Source: Streptomyces xanthophaeus
Lineage (GTDB): Bacteria > Actinomycetota > Actinomycetes > Streptomycetales > Streptomycetaceae
Length of the DNA: 64,000 nt
Assembly: GCF_030440515.1 (NCBI RefSeq)
Contig: NZ_CP076543.1
Span: forward strand, 2,790,001 to 2,854,000
Direction of reading: 5' to 3'
Shown: in pieces, positions 30,699 to 39,374 of the stretch
How positions within the stretch are numbered: the stretch's first letter is position 1
How the letters are laid out: every line of letters starts with the position of its first letter
The notes under the pieces: generated by a model
Seen by the model: only the letters and a program-made list of their open reading frames with translations
Told to the model about the DNA's origin: nothing
Database searches by the model: none
Made by a program: the position numbers and the translations under genes

Positions 30699-31625
30699 CT
30701 AGCCGCCCTGGGTGCCCAGCGGAAGTACGCTCGCGCCCGCGGCGTCGAGTGCGAGCCGGTTGGCCGCCCACCCGTCGCCCGCGAGCTGCGCGACCTTGTC
30801 GGCCGCGCCGTTGTCGACCAGCGCGAGGACCGTGGGGCCCGCGCCGGAGATGACCGCGGGGATCCCGTCCGCCCGCAGCCTGTTGACGAGTGCCACGCTC
30901 TCGGGCATCGCCGGGGACCGGTACTCCTGGTGGAGCCGGTCTTCGGTGGCCGGCAGGAGCAGCTCGGGACGCCTGGTCAGGGCTTCCACGAGCAGGCCCG
31001 CGCGGCCCGCATTGACGGCCGCGTCCACGTGCGGGACGGAGCGCGGCAGCAGGCCGCGCGCCGTCTCGGTGAGGACCGGCCTGGAGGGTACGAAGACCAC
31101 CGGAACGATGGATTCGGCGGGCTCCATCCGGATCGCCTTGGCGCTGCCGCCGTCCATCCAGGCGAGGGTGAATCCGCCGAGCAGACAGGCGGCGACGTTG
31201 TCGGGGTGGCCCTCGATCTCGGTGGCGAGCTCCAGCAGCGCCGCGTCGTCGAGCTTGGCCTCGCCGCCTATGGTCACGGCGCGGGCGGCGACGATTCCGG
31301 CGCAGATGGCGGCGGAGGAGGAACCGAGGCCGCGGCCGTGCGGGATGCGGTTGGCGCAGACGACCTCCAGGCCGCGCGGCTGGCCGCCCAGCAGGTCGAA
31401 GGCGGTGCGCATGGAGCGTACGAGCAGGTGGCTCTCGTCCCGCGGGAGGGTGTCGGCGCCCTCGCCCGCGATGTCGATGTTCAGGCCGGAGTCGGCCACC
31501 CGGACGACTACGTCGTCGTAGAGCCCCAGGGCCAGGCCCAGGGCGTCGAAGCCCGGGCCGAGGTTGGCACTGCTGGCGGGGACGCGCACCCGTACGGCGG
31601 CGGCGCGGAACGCTGGACCGGCCAT
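30699..31625 (-). CDS. thrB: Homoserine kinase
   Basis: The GHMP-family kinase phosphorylates homoserine for threonine synthesis. The 308-residue protein has VPASSANLGPGFDALGLAL at the N-terminus and the GHMP ATP-binding loop IPHGRGLGSSSAAICAG. The C-terminal motif is VISGAGPTVLAL. The ATG at 31625 gives the conserved N-terminus. It is not tightly linked to thrC: a 390-bp gap precedes it, so it probably has its own promoter. Confidence 0.95.
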   Translation of the reverse strand: MAGPAFRAAAVRVRVPASSANLGPGFDALGLALGLYDDVVVRVADSGLNIDIAGEGADTLPRDESHLLVRSMRTAFDLLGGQPRGLEVVCANRIPHGRGLGSSSAAICAGIVAARAVTIGGEAKLDDAALLELATEIEGHPDNVAACLLGGFTLAWMDGGSAKAIRMEPAESIVPVVFVPSRPVLTETARGLLPRSVPHVDAAVNAGRAGLLVEALTRRPELLLPATEDRLHQEYRSPAMPESVALVNRLRADGIPAVISGAGPTVLALVDNGAADKVAQLAGDGWAANRLALDAAGASVLPLGTQGG

Positions 31626-32017
31626 CGTCCGATGACACTCCTTGTGACTGTGCGAGATCTTCGCTCTTCGCTGGCTCGCTGCGAATGTACTGGAGAACGT
31701 ACGACACCCGAAGGCCCTCGGGGCAGCACCGCAGTCATATGCGCGGTGGCGGATGTAGGTACAGCGTATCGAAGGAAGGTTCTCTCGCGACATAGGGCGC
31801 ACAGGAGGCGCACGATGCGTGTCGCGGACTTCGACCGAATTCGACCGACTTCAGCCGCATTTTTGTTGTCGTACGGGGTGAGTTGCCGGGTTCCGAAGGG
31901 TCTCGGGAAGGCCTCTGGGGGCCCTCACGCGCCCTCCGGAACCCGGCTCGCACGGTGCTGCGGTACTGCTGCGGCGGCGGGGTGGCGCCGCGGTGCTGCG
32001 GTGCTGCGGTGCTGCGG
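31626..32017. other. Gap between thrC and thrB: hairpin and GTGCTGCG microrepeats
   Basis: No gene is visible. The stretch holds an inverted repeat with arms GCCGGGTTCCG (31885-31895) and CGGAACCCGGC (31937-31947), which may end the hom-thrC transcript. Three perfect GTGCTGCG units (about 31993-32016) abut the thrC stop codon. An AT-rich section near 31840-31870 could carry the thrB promoter. Confidence 0.5.
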
Positions 32018-33088
32018 TCAGACCAGGCCGAGGCGCACGGCGGCGGCTTCGGCGTCCACCGGAACGGTGACCGGCTGCGGAGCGCCGGCGATCGCCCAGT
32101 CGGGGTCCTTCAGGCCGTTGCCGGTGACGGTGCACACGATCTTCTGACCGGGGTCGACCAGGCCGAGCTCGGCGGCCTTGAGCAGACCTGCCACGGAGGC
32201 GGCCGAGGCGGGCTCGACGAAGACGCCCTCCTGCGCGGCCAACAGCCGGTAGGCGGCCAGGATCTGGCGGTCCGTCACCTCGTCGATGAAGCCGCCCGAC
32301 TCGTCACGCGCAGCCAGCGCGTAGTCCCAGGAGGCCGGGTTGCCGATCCGGATCGCGGTGGCGATGGTGTGCGGCTCCTTGACGATCTCGCCCCGCACGA
32401 TGGGCGCGGAACCGGAGGCCTGGAAACCCCACACACGGGGCGTACGGGTGGACAGGCCGTCGGCCTTGTACTCCTTGAAGCCCTTCCAGTACGCGGTGAT
32501 GTTGCCCGCGTTGCCCACCGGCAGCACGTGGATGTCGGGCGCGTCACCGAGCGCGTCGACGATCTCGAACGCAGCCGTCTTCTGACCCTCGATGCGCACC
32601 GGGTTGACCGAATTGACCAGCGCGACCGGGTAGTTGTCGGAGAGCGCACGGGCCAGGTTCAGGCAGTCGTCGAAGTTGCCGTCCACCTGAAGGATCTTGG
32701 CTCCGTGCACCAGGGCCTGGCCCATCTTGCCGAGCGCGATCTTGCCGCGGGGCACGAGCACCGCGGAGACCATCCCGGCGCGCACCGCGTACGCGGCGGC
32801 GGAGGCGGAAGTGTTGCCGGTGGAGGCGCAGATGACCGCCTTCGCACCCTCTTCCTTGGCCTTGGTGATCGCCATGGTCATGCCGCGGTCCTTGAAGGAC
32901 CCGGTGGGGTTCGCCCCCTCGACCTTCAGGTGGACCTCGCAGCCGGTGCGCTCGGAGAGCACCTGGGCGGGGACGAGGGGAGTGCCGCCCTCGCGGAGCG
33001 TCACCACGGGAGTCGTGTCCGTCACCGGCAGGCGGTCCCGGTACTCCTCGATGATGCCGCGCCACTGGTGGGTGCGATTGCTGCTCAT
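32018..33088 (-). CDS. thrC: Threonine synthase
   Basis: The PLP enzyme converts O-phosphohomoserine to threonine. The 356-residue size is that of the short (class Ib) form. The cofactor lysine is Lys66 in [11 protein letters not shown], and the phosphate-binding loop is GNAGN. The start codon lies six bases after the hom stop, so thrC is cotranscribed with hom. Confidence 0.96.
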   Translation of the reverse strand: MSSNRTHQWRGIIEEYRDRLPVTDTTPVVTLREGGTPLVPAQVLSERTGCEVHLKVEGANPTGSFKDRGMTMAITKAKEEGAKAVICASTGNTSASAAAYAVRAGMVSAVLVPRGKIALGKMGQALVHGAKILQVDGNFDDCLNLARALSDNYPVALVNSVNPVRIEGQKTAAFEIVDALGDAPDIHVLPVGNAGNITAYWKGFKEYKADGLSTRTPRVWGFQASGSAPIVRGEIVKEPHTIATAIRIGNPASWDYALAARDESGGFIDEVTDRQILAAYRLLAAQEGVFVEPASAASVAGLLKAAELGLVDPGQKIVCTVTGNGLKDPDWAIAGAPQPVTVPVDAEAAAVRLGLV

Positions 33089-33094
33089 GGGTCC

Positions 33095-34387
33095 TTACTC
33101 CCCTTCAACACGCATGATGCTGGCGACACCGCGGACGGTGTCCAGCTTCCGCAGCGCCTCGACGGTCCCGGAGAGGGCGGCGTCGGGTGCGCGGTGAGTG
33201 ACGACGACGAGGGAGGCCTCGCCGTCCTTGCCCTGTTGGCGGACGGTGTCGATCGACACGCCGTGCTCCGCGAAGGTGGTCGCCACCTGGGCGAGGACGC
33301 CCGGCTTGTCCGCCACATCGAGGCTGATGTGGTAGCGGGTGACGACGTCCCCCATGGGGCTGACCGGCAACTGGGTGTACGCCGACTCGCCGGGCCCCGT
33401 TGCCTCGGCGAGCTTGTTGCGGGCGACGGCGACGAGGTCGCCGAGGACCGCGGACGCGGTGGGCGCGCCGCCCGCGCCGGGCCCGTAGAACATGAGCTGC
33501 CCGGCGGCCTCCGCCTCGACGAAGACCGCGTTGTACGCCTCACGGACGGAGGCGAGCGGGTGGGTGAGCGGGATCATCGCCGGGTGGACGCGGGCGGTGA
33601 CGGACTCGCCGTCGGCGGCGCGCTCCAGGATGGCGAGGAGCTTGATGGTGCAGCCCATCCGCTTGGCGGAGGCGAAGTCGGCCGCGCTGACCTCGGTCAT
33701 GCCCTCGCGGTACACGTCGTCCAGGCGGACGCGGGTGTGGAAGGCGATCCCGGCCAGGATCGCGGCCTTGGCGGCGGCGTCGTAGCCCTCGACGTCGGCG
33801 GTCGGGTCCGCCTCGGCGTACCCGAGGGCCGTGGCCTCGTCGAGCGCCTCCTGGTAACCGGCGCCGGTGGAGTCCATCTTGTCGAGGATGAAGTTCGTCG
33901 TGCCGTTGACGATGCCCATCACCCGGTTGATCTTGTCGCCCGCGAGCGACTCGCGCATCGGGCGGACCAGCGGGATGGCGCCGGCGACGGCGGCCTCGTA
34001 GTAGAGGTCGAGGCCGTGCTGCTCCGCCGCGGCGTGCAGCGCGGCCCCGTCCTGGGCGAGCAGCGCCTTGTTCGCGGAGACCACGGAGATGCCGTGCTCG
34101 AAGGCGGTGGTGATGAGGGTGCGGGCGGGCTCGATGCCGCCGATGACCTCGATGGCGATGTCGATGTCACCACGTTTGAGGAGGGCGGTCGCATCGGTGG
34201 TGACCAGCTCGGGGTCGATGCCCTCGCGGACCTTGGAGGGGCGGCGCACGGCCACGCCGGCGAGCTCGACGGGCGCGCCGATCCTCTGCGTGAGGTCGTC
34301 GGCGTGCGTCGTCATGATGCGAGCCACTTCTGAGCCGACCACTCCACAGCCCAGCAGCGCCACCTTCAGCGGACGCGTACGCATCAT
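33095..34387 (-). CDS. hom: Homoserine dehydrogenase
   Basis: The enzyme reduces aspartate semialdehyde to homoserine, the branch point to threonine and methionine. The 430-residue protein has the Rossmann motif VALLGCGVVGSEVAR, the catalytic-domain segment EAAVAGAIPLVRPM, and a C-terminal ACT domain (ISLDVADKPGVLAQVATTF) for threonine feedback. Two adjacent ATG codons (34387 and 34384) are both possible starts. It is preceded, across a 123-bp gap holding a perfect 16-bp inverted repeat, by lysA. Confidence 0.95.
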   Translation of the reverse strand: MMRTRPLKVALLGCGVVGSEVARIMTTHADDLTQRIGAPVELAGVAVRRPSKVREGIDPELVTTDATALLKRGDIDIAIEVIGGIEPARTLITTAFEHGISVVSANKALLAQDGAALHAAAEQHGLDLYYEAAVAGAIPLVRPMRESLAGDKINRVMGIVNGTTNFILDKMDSTGAGYQEALDEATALGYAEADPTADVEGYDAAAKAAILAGIAFHTRVRLDDVYREGMTEVSAADFASAKRMGCTIKLLAILERAADGESVTARVHPAMIPLTHPLASVREAYNAVFVEAEAAGQLMFYGPGAGGAPTASAVLGDLVAVARNKLAEATGPGESAYTQLPVSPMGDVVTRYHISLDVADKPGVLAQVATTFAEHGVSIDTVRQQGKDGEASLVVVTHRAPDAALSGTVEALRKLDTVRGVASIMRVEGE

Positions 34388-34451
34388 TCGACCTACGCCT
34401 TTCGATCTTCCATCAGTACCCCGCGGGCGGTTTGCCCGCCGGGTGGAACCA

Positions 34452-34500
34452 GTCTCACTCAATGGACAGCAGTTTCCATCCTCGGTCCATTGAGTGAGAC
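34452..34500 (-). promoter_or_regulatory. Perfect 16-bp inverted repeat between lysA and hom
   Basis: Arms GTCTCACTCAATGGAC (34452-34467) and its exact complement (34485-34500) flank 17 bases. It begins 11 bases past the lysA stop and ends 65 bases before hom. The arms are unusually AT-rich for this genome and no U-run follows, so it may be a terminator, an mRNA stabiliser or an operator for hom-thrC. Confidence 0.6.
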
Positions 34501-34510
34501 ACCTATTTCA

Positions 34511-35902
34511 TCATCCGAGGTCGAGACGCAGGAGATCTTCCTCCGTCTCCCGGCGGACGATCACTCGGGCCTGTCCGTCACGCACGGCGACGACGGGCGG
34601 GCGCAGAGCGTGGTTGTAGTTGCTGGCCATGGAGCGGCAGTACGCGCCGGTCGCCGGGACGGCCAGGAGGTCGCCGGGCGCGAGGTCGGCGGGCAGGAAC
34701 GCGTCCTTCACGACGATGTCGCCGCTCTCGCAGTGCTTGCCGACGACGCGTACGAGCATGGGCTCGGCGTCGGAGGTCCGGGAGACCAGGGAGATGGAGT
34801 ACTCGGCGTCGTACAGGGCGGTGCGGATGTTGTCGGACATCCCGCCGTCGACGCTCACGTAGGTCCGCAGGCCTTCCAGCGGCTTGATCGTCCCCACCTC
34901 GTACAGCGTGAAGGCGGTCGGGCCGACGATGGCGCGGCCGGGCTCGACCGAGATCCGGGGGGCGCGCAGTCCGGCGCTCTCGCACTCCCGGGCCACGATC
35001 TCGTGCAGGGCCTTGGCGATCTCGTGGGGCTCGCGCGGGTCGTCGTTCGAGGTGTACGCGATACCGAGGCCGCCGCCGAGGTCGATCTCGGGCAGCTCCA
35101 CCCCGTGCTCGTCCCGTACGGCGGCCAGCAGCCGTACGACGCGCTTGGCGGAGACCTCGAAGCCGGCCATGTCGAAGATCTGCGAACCGATGTGGGAGTG
35201 GACGCCGAGCAGCTCCAGCGAGTCGTGCCCGAGCGCCCGGCGCACGGCCTCGGCGGCGGAACCGTCGGCCACCGCGATGCCGAACTTCTGGTCCTCGTGC
35301 GCGGTGGCGATGAACTCGTGGGTGTGCGCCTCGACGCCGACCGTCACGCGGATCTGGACGGGTTGGCGTACACCCAGCTCACGGGCGATGTGCGCGACGC
35401 GGGCGATCTCCTGGAAGGAGTCGAGCACGATGCGCCCGACCCCGGCCTCGACGGCCCGGCGGATCTCGCCCTCGGACTTGTTGTTGCCGTGGAAGGCGAT
35501 CCGCGAGGCGGGCATCCCGGCGGCGAGCGCGGTGGTCAGCTCCCCGCCGGAACACACGTCGACGTTCAGCCCCTCCTCCTTCAGCCACTTCACGACGGCC
35601 TTGGAGAGGAACGCCTTGCCGGCGTAGAAGACGTCGGCGTCGGGACCGAAGGCGTGCGCCCAGGCCCGGCACCGGGACCGGAAGTCCTCCTCGTCGAGGA
35701 AGTAGGCGGGGGTCCCGAACTCCTCGGCGAGCTTGGTGACTTCGATGCCGCCCACGGCGACGACCCCGTCAGCCGTGCGCTCGACGGTCCGGGCCCAGAC
35801 CTTCTCGTCGAGCGCGTTCAGGTCGGCGGGCGGCGGGGAGTAGTGCCCCTCGGGCAGGACGTCGGCGTGACGGGGCCCGGCGGGGTGCGCGGAACGGCTC
35901 AT
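34511..35902 (-). CDS. lysA: Diaminopimelate decarboxylase
   Basis: This PLP enzyme of fold type III makes lysine from meso-diaminopimelate. The 463-residue product has the PLP lysine in ADVFYAGKAFLSKAV, the glycine-rich phosphate site EIDLGGGLGIAY, and the active-site CESGD motif at the opposing subunit face. It lies 19 bp after the ArgRS-like gene, the common Streptomyces arrangement, and ahead of hom-thrC, so aspartate-family genes are grouped here. Confidence 0.97.
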   Translation of the reverse strand: MSRSAHPAGPRHADVLPEGHYSPPPADLNALDEKVWARTVERTADGVVAVGGIEVTKLAEEFGTPAYFLDEEDFRSRCRAWAHAFGPDADVFYAGKAFLSKAVVKWLKEEGLNVDVCSGGELTTALAAGMPASRIAFHGNNKSEGEIRRAVEAGVGRIVLDSFQEIARVAHIARELGVRQPVQIRVTVGVEAHTHEFIATAHEDQKFGIAVADGSAAEAVRRALGHDSLELLGVHSHIGSQIFDMAGFEVSAKRVVRLLAAVRDEHGVELPEIDLGGGLGIAYTSNDDPREPHEIAKALHEIVARECESAGLRAPRISVEPGRAIVGPTAFTLYEVGTIKPLEGLRTYVSVDGGMSDNIRTALYDAEYSISLVSRTSDAEPMLVRVVGKHCESGDIVVKDAFLPADLAPGDLLAVPATGAYCRSMASNYNHALRPPVVAVRDGQARVIVRRETEEDLLRLDLG

Positions 35903-35921
35903 CGGTATCTCTCTTCGCGGG

Positions 35922-36854
35922 TCACAAGCGTGTCGGTGCGTCTATGCCGAGCAGGGCCAGGCCGCCGGCCAGCACCGTCCCGGCGGCTTCGGCAAGAGCC
36001 AGCCGGGCACGGTGGGCGGCCGAGGGTTTCTCGTCGCCCTTGGGCAGGACGCGGTACTGGAAGTCGAGCAGCGCGTCGGCCAGCTCGACGAGGTGGCGGG
36101 CGAGCCGCTCGGGCGCACGGTGGTGCGCGGCGGCTTCGAGGACGAGGGGGTGGTCGGCGAGGACGCGCAGCAGGGCGGGCGCGTCGACGTCGTCACCGGC
36201 TTCGGGGCGGAACCCGAGCTGCTCGGCATTGCGTACGAGCGCGTGGGCGCGGGCATGGGCGTACCGCACCCGGAAGAGCTCGTTCGTCTCCCCTTGTACG
36301 AGCAGCGCGCCGCAGAACTCGGGGGTCTCGCGGGCGGGGGTGCTCAGCACGGCCCAGGCGACGGCGTCGGCCCCGTACCGCGCGAGCACGTCCCCGTCGC
36401 GGCGGGCGACGGGCGCGACGGCGAGCTCCGGCCCGGGCCGGACGCCCTGCAGGGCCTCGCTCCGTGCGACGGCGGCCCGTACGAGGCGCTCGCGCAGCTC
36501 CCGGGACGGCGCGTCCGGGACCTCGATCACCGCTACGGGGCGCACGTCACGCACCAGCCGGGCGGCGGAAAGGGTACTCAGCGAGAAATTGAGGAATCCG
36601 GCCCCGGTGACCTCGACACGTTCGATCCCGGCCACACCGCCCAGCCGGCGGGCGAGCACGTCGGCGACCTCGGCCGGCCGCACTCCGGCAGCCTTCGCGA
36701 TCTGGAAGGCGACGGGAGTGGCGTACTCCCCCACCCCACCGGGCCGGGTCCGCTCGACCACCACCCGCGCGGGCACCGCCCCGCCCAGCTCACCGTCCTC
36801 GACGGCGCGGCGCACGGCGCTCACGACGCAACGGGAGAGGTCGGCGGGGGTCAC
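35922..36854 (-). CDS. nrtL: ArgRS-like protein lacking the catalytic core (DALR anticodon-binding domain)
   Basis: The 310-residue protein matches the two ends of arginyl-tRNA synthetase. The N-terminus has an Arg_tRNA_synt_N-like domain (GEYATPVAFQIAKAAGVRP, then GAGFLNFSLS). The C-terminus has a DALR anticodon-binding domain (VRYAHARAHALVRNAEQLG and HHRAPERLARHLVELADAL, ending ALLGIDAPTRL). The Rossmann core with the HIGH and KMSK signatures is absent, so it cannot charge tRNA alone. It is upstream of lysA and 700 bp from tRNA-Arg(CCG). A tRNA-binding or regulatory role is inference. The gene symbol follows common Streptomyces usage and is tentative. Confidence 0.85.
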   Translation of the reverse strand: MTPADLSRCVVSAVRRAVEDGELGGAVPARVVVERTRPGGVGEYATPVAFQIAKAAGVRPAEVADVLARRLGGVAGIERVEVTGAGFLNFSLSTLSAARLVRDVRPVAVIEVPDAPSRELRERLVRAAVARSEALQGVRPGPELAVAPVARRDGDVLARYGADAVAWAVLSTPARETPEFCGALLVQGETNELFRVRYAHARAHALVRNAEQLGFRPEAGDDVDAPALLRVLADHPLVLEAAAHHRAPERLARHLVELADALLDFQYRVLPKGDEKPSAAHRARLALAEAAGTVLAGGLALLGIDAPTRL

Positions 36855-36948
36855 GGGACCCAGCCTAGGGGAGACGCACCGTCATCAGCCGAAGGGTTTC
36901 GCCATGTGAACAGAGCGCTGGACAACCGGCACCGGCGAGGAGGGCGCT

Positions 36949-37386
36949 CTACTGGAGGGGACCGCCCCTCCCCCTCCCGGCGGGCGCCCCTTTCCGCCCG
37001 TCGCTCCGGTCCTTGCACTCGATCAGCCGGCGCACGACGCTTACCAGCTCGGTGGGCTCGAACGGCTTGGCGAGGAAGGCGTCCACCCCGGCCACGATCC
37101 CGGCCTCCACTTCCTGCTGCGTACAGGCGCTGACGATGGCGACGGGCACGTCCCTGGTCCGCGGATCGGCGCGCAGCTGCGCGGCCGCCCCGAACCCGTC
37201 CAGTCGTGGCATGACCACATCAAGGGTGATCACATCAGGACACACCCGGTGTACGACGTCCAGACACTCGGCACCATCGTTCGCGGTCACGACCTCGAAG
37301 CCCTCCAGCTCGAGATTGACCTTGATCAGCTGCCGGATGACCTTGTTGTCGTCGACAACAAGCACCCGGCCCGAGACGCCTGGCAC
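36949..37386 (-). CDS. Stand-alone response-regulator receiver (CheY-like)
   Basis: The 145-residue protein is one receiver domain with no output domain. It has the acidic pocket VLVVDDNK, the phospho-acceptor Asp in VITLDVVMPRLDG and the conserved Lys in DAFLAKPFEPTEL. A short Arg/Gly/Pro-rich tail follows. I chose the GTG at 37386 (VPGVSGRVLVVDD), since longer starts add an unstructured basic tail. No kinase is adjacent; it probably relays phosphate to a protein partner. Confidence 0.9.
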   Translation of the reverse strand: MPGVSGRVLVVDDNKVIRQLIKVNLELEGFEVVTANDGAECLDVVHRVCPDVITLDVVMPRLDGFGAAAQLRADPRTRDVPVAIVSACTQQEVEAGIVAGVDAFLAKPFEPTELVSVVRRLIECKDRSDGRKGAPAGRGRGGPLQ

Positions 37387-37540
37387 AACTCGAGAGTAGG
37401 TCCGCCCGGGCCCCCGCGTCCGGGTTTTCGCCACTTCCACCCCCTGCGGGCGAACCACTCCCTCCTCCCCCGCAAACCGGTTCCTGATCACCCCACGGAA
37501 GCTGGTAGTGTTCAACCCGTCGCCGCAACACCAACGACGC

Positions 37541-37612
37541 GCCCCCGTAGCTCAGGGGATAGAGCAACGGCCTCCGGAGCCGTGTGCGCAGGTTCGAATC
37601 CTGCCGGGGGCA
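37541..37612 (+). tRNA. tRNA-Arg (anticodon CCG)
   Basis: The 72-base gene folds into a complete cloverleaf: acceptor GCCCCCG/CGGGGGC, anticodon stem ACGGC/GCCGT with loop CTCCGGA (anticodon CCG, reading CGG), and T-arm around GGTTCGAATCC. The CCA end is not encoded beyond the discriminator A. The last 42 bases form the left end of the integrated island. Confidence 0.96.
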
Positions 37613-37616
37613 CTTC
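37571..37616 (+). other. attL of the tRNA-Arg island
   Basis: 46 bp from the anticodon arm through the 3' end of tRNA-Arg plus four bases, repeated perfectly at 45127-45172 in direct orientation. Use of a tRNA 3' half as attachment site is typical of actinomycete tyrosine integrases. Confidence 0.9.
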
Positions 37617-38015
37617 CGCTCGACCAGCGAAATCGCTCGCTGACCTGCGCAAGTGCCAAAGATGAAGCCCCGAACTCAGTCCCACTGAGTCCGGGGCTTT
37701 CTCGTTACCTCTCACTGTTCTCGCGTGAGTGGCGCGTGAGCCCACGGGCGATGCGTGCACCCGCCCCTCGCCTGCATCGCTGCCGCCGTTGCCGTCGATT
37801 CAGAGCCCCAGGTCGCCAGCCGCCACCGGGAGCCCCTTCCGCTGCTACGAGCCCCCACCGTCACCGCCTGCCTTACGGCCTCACACCCCTCACCCCGGCC
37901 GCCGAAACCTGCACCCCATACCTACCCCTTCGTGGCGCGGTACCACCGGTCAGTCAAACCCCATCCTCAAAATGCACCCCACAACCGTCACCCGGCCCAC
38001 GCCTTGATCCGCACC
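37613..38015. other. Island left flank without genes
   Basis: After the replacement tRNA terminator the sequence is C-rich and Pro/His-coding in all frames, with no plausible gene. The segment near 37730 (GAGTGGCGCGTGAG) could be the decayed end of a lost integrase, since such genes usually sit here, but nothing translatable supports that. Confidence 0.45.
37667..37702 (+). terminator. Terminator for tRNA-Arg supplied by the island
   Basis: Arms GCCCCGAACTCAG and CTGAGTCCGGGGC (one mismatch) flank a five-base loop and are followed by TTTCT. It lies 54 bases after the tRNA and inside the island. Confidence 0.85.
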
Positions 38016-38525
38016 TTAATCCGTCTCCCTTTTGTAGCAACCCGGATTATCGCTGGAATTGGCAAACTTGGGCAGGTCGTTGCGGAAAAAATAGATGCCT
38101 CCCCGACTCGCACCGTCACGGATTTCGTCAACAGCTTTCCCTGAGAGGTTAATGCAGAATTCCTTGATCAGAGGACTACGACTACCCGCCCTATTCAACT
38201 TTAGCGATCCAGAGTACAGGCCAGGCTGGAAACGCCACTTGTCGGCCTGAAACAAGAAGACCGGCTGCTGAGGCTTGCCCTGGCTGACGAGGAACGGGGC
38301 AGGCTCGCCGGACCATCTGTAAGAAAGCCACTCGGCAGCTGGGTCAAAATTCCACACGTCGACCTCTTTCCAGTAGAACGTCGGACTCTCCCCACCGAGT
38401 AGTGGAGTCGGTTCGAGACGTGCGTCACGAATGACCTCGACCTCCTGAGTCTTGACTCTGGTGGAAACGGTCCTGGTGGGTAAAGGACTCCTCAAGCGGC
38501 TCACGTTCGCCGGGGACGTGAGCAT
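38016..38525 (-). CDS. Hypothetical protein of the island
   Basis: The frame encodes up to 169 residues. The convincing part is the last 145, with aromatic-rich sequence such as ESPTFYWKEVDVWNFDPAAEW, trimmed here to PTFYWKEVDVWNFDP, then QPVFLFQADKWRFQPGLYSG and a final SDNPGCYKRETD. This suggests a soluble beta-rich domain. I recognise no family. The start is uncertain: ATG at 38525 overlaps the divergent gene, and no later ATG or GTG is well placed, so the N-terminus may have been rearranged. Confidence 0.5.
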   Translation of the reverse strand: MLTSPANVSRLRSPLPTRTVSTRVKTQEVEVIRDARLEPTPLLGGESPTFYWKEVDVWNFDPAAEWLSYRWSGEPAPFLVSQGKPQQPVFLFQADKWRFQPGLYSGSLKLNRAGSRSPLIKEFCINLSGKAVDEIRDGASRGGIYFFRNDLPKFANSSDNPGCYKRETD

Positions 38526-39237
38526 CACGAGTTCCGGTATCCAGCTCGTTGACCAAATCAGACAGCTGCGAACCGACCTCCCAGCCAGAGCGGCAGCGCT
38601 CCGGAAGAGCATCATCCTCTGACTGTATGGCCATAATCCCGCTGATGGACACGCGGACATTAGTAGGGGCTTTCTGCAATCGGCTCACTCCTACTACCTC
38701 GGGCAGCCGTTCACCGTAGACGAGATCACCCGAGCGTCGGCCTACCTCAGAGAGCGCGGCCTGATCGACGGCGTCACTGTCCTCAGTGGTGAGATCATCC
38801 GCCTTCGCCTTACGGCACTGGGCGTGGACTTCACAGAGAGCGGGAAGAGCATGACCGACTTCCTCAATCCACAGCAGAGTGCTGGACCCACGTTCAACGT
38901 GAAGGTTGACGGATCCCAGAACGTGGTCATCGGCACCCAGCGGGACTTCAGTCAGCAAAACTCGTCCGGCATGGATCCGGCGGTGCTTTCCCAGCTACTG
39001 CACGCTGCAAGCCTCGCCCGTGAAAGCCTTCCTGACCTGCACTTGGATGCAGATCAGGAAGCAACGGTCACTAGCCTGAGCCTCGACCTCGAAGCCGAAG
39101 CGAACAGCGAGACTCCAGAACCAGGTCGGATGCGGGCCCTGTTGTCTGGCATCACGGACGCTGCAAGCTCTGCGGCCGGCAGCGCCCTGGGCGGCATGGT
39201 CATCGGCACGCTGACACAAGCAGCAGCAGCGCTGTAA
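38518..39237 (+). pseudogene. Winged-helix-like conserved protein, interrupted by an in-frame TGA
   Basis: One continuous reading frame from GTG 38518 encodes helical sequence (QLVDQIRQLRTDLPARAAAL), a winged-helix-like segment (PFTVDEITRASAYLRERGLI and RLRLTALGVDFTESG) and a tail with GPTFNVKVDGSQNVVIGTQ. The frame is broken once, by TGA at 38620-38622. The surrounding residues suggest a lost Trp (TGG to TGA). A downstream GTG (38824) could still make the last 137 residues. The tail ends in a small, Gly/Ala-rich amphipathic segment. The function is unknown; the coding quality on both sides of the stop shows that they were one gene. Confidence 0.65.
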
Positions 39238-39264
39238 CGGGTCCAGGGCCCTCGGGTGCGGGAA

Positions 39265-39283
39265 CTAGAGCCTGTCTCTTTGA
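39265..39283 (+). repeat. IS-like left inverted repeat with CTAG
   Basis: CTAGAGCCTGTCTCTTTGA here mirrors CTAGCGCGTGTCTCTTTGA read from the opposite end (43645-43663). Each is preceded by CTAG. The pair encloses the restriction gene and the transposase relic. Confidence 0.65.
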
Positions 39284-39374
39284 GCCTGCAGACCGCGACG
39301 GCGTTGGGACAACTCGCACACCACGCATCTAGCGTCGTGCTTCCACACCGCCGCGGAGCTGCTGGCGACGTTGC

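Noticed and set aside
31883..34333. 816-codon open frame on the plus strand opposite thrC and hom
   Set aside because: The minus-strand genes are complete with intact catalytic motifs; the antisense frame encodes low-complexity Gly/Asp/His/Val sequence.
37720..38015. Integrase remnant
   Set aside because: The position is right for one, but no tyrosine-recombinase motif can be translated in any frame.
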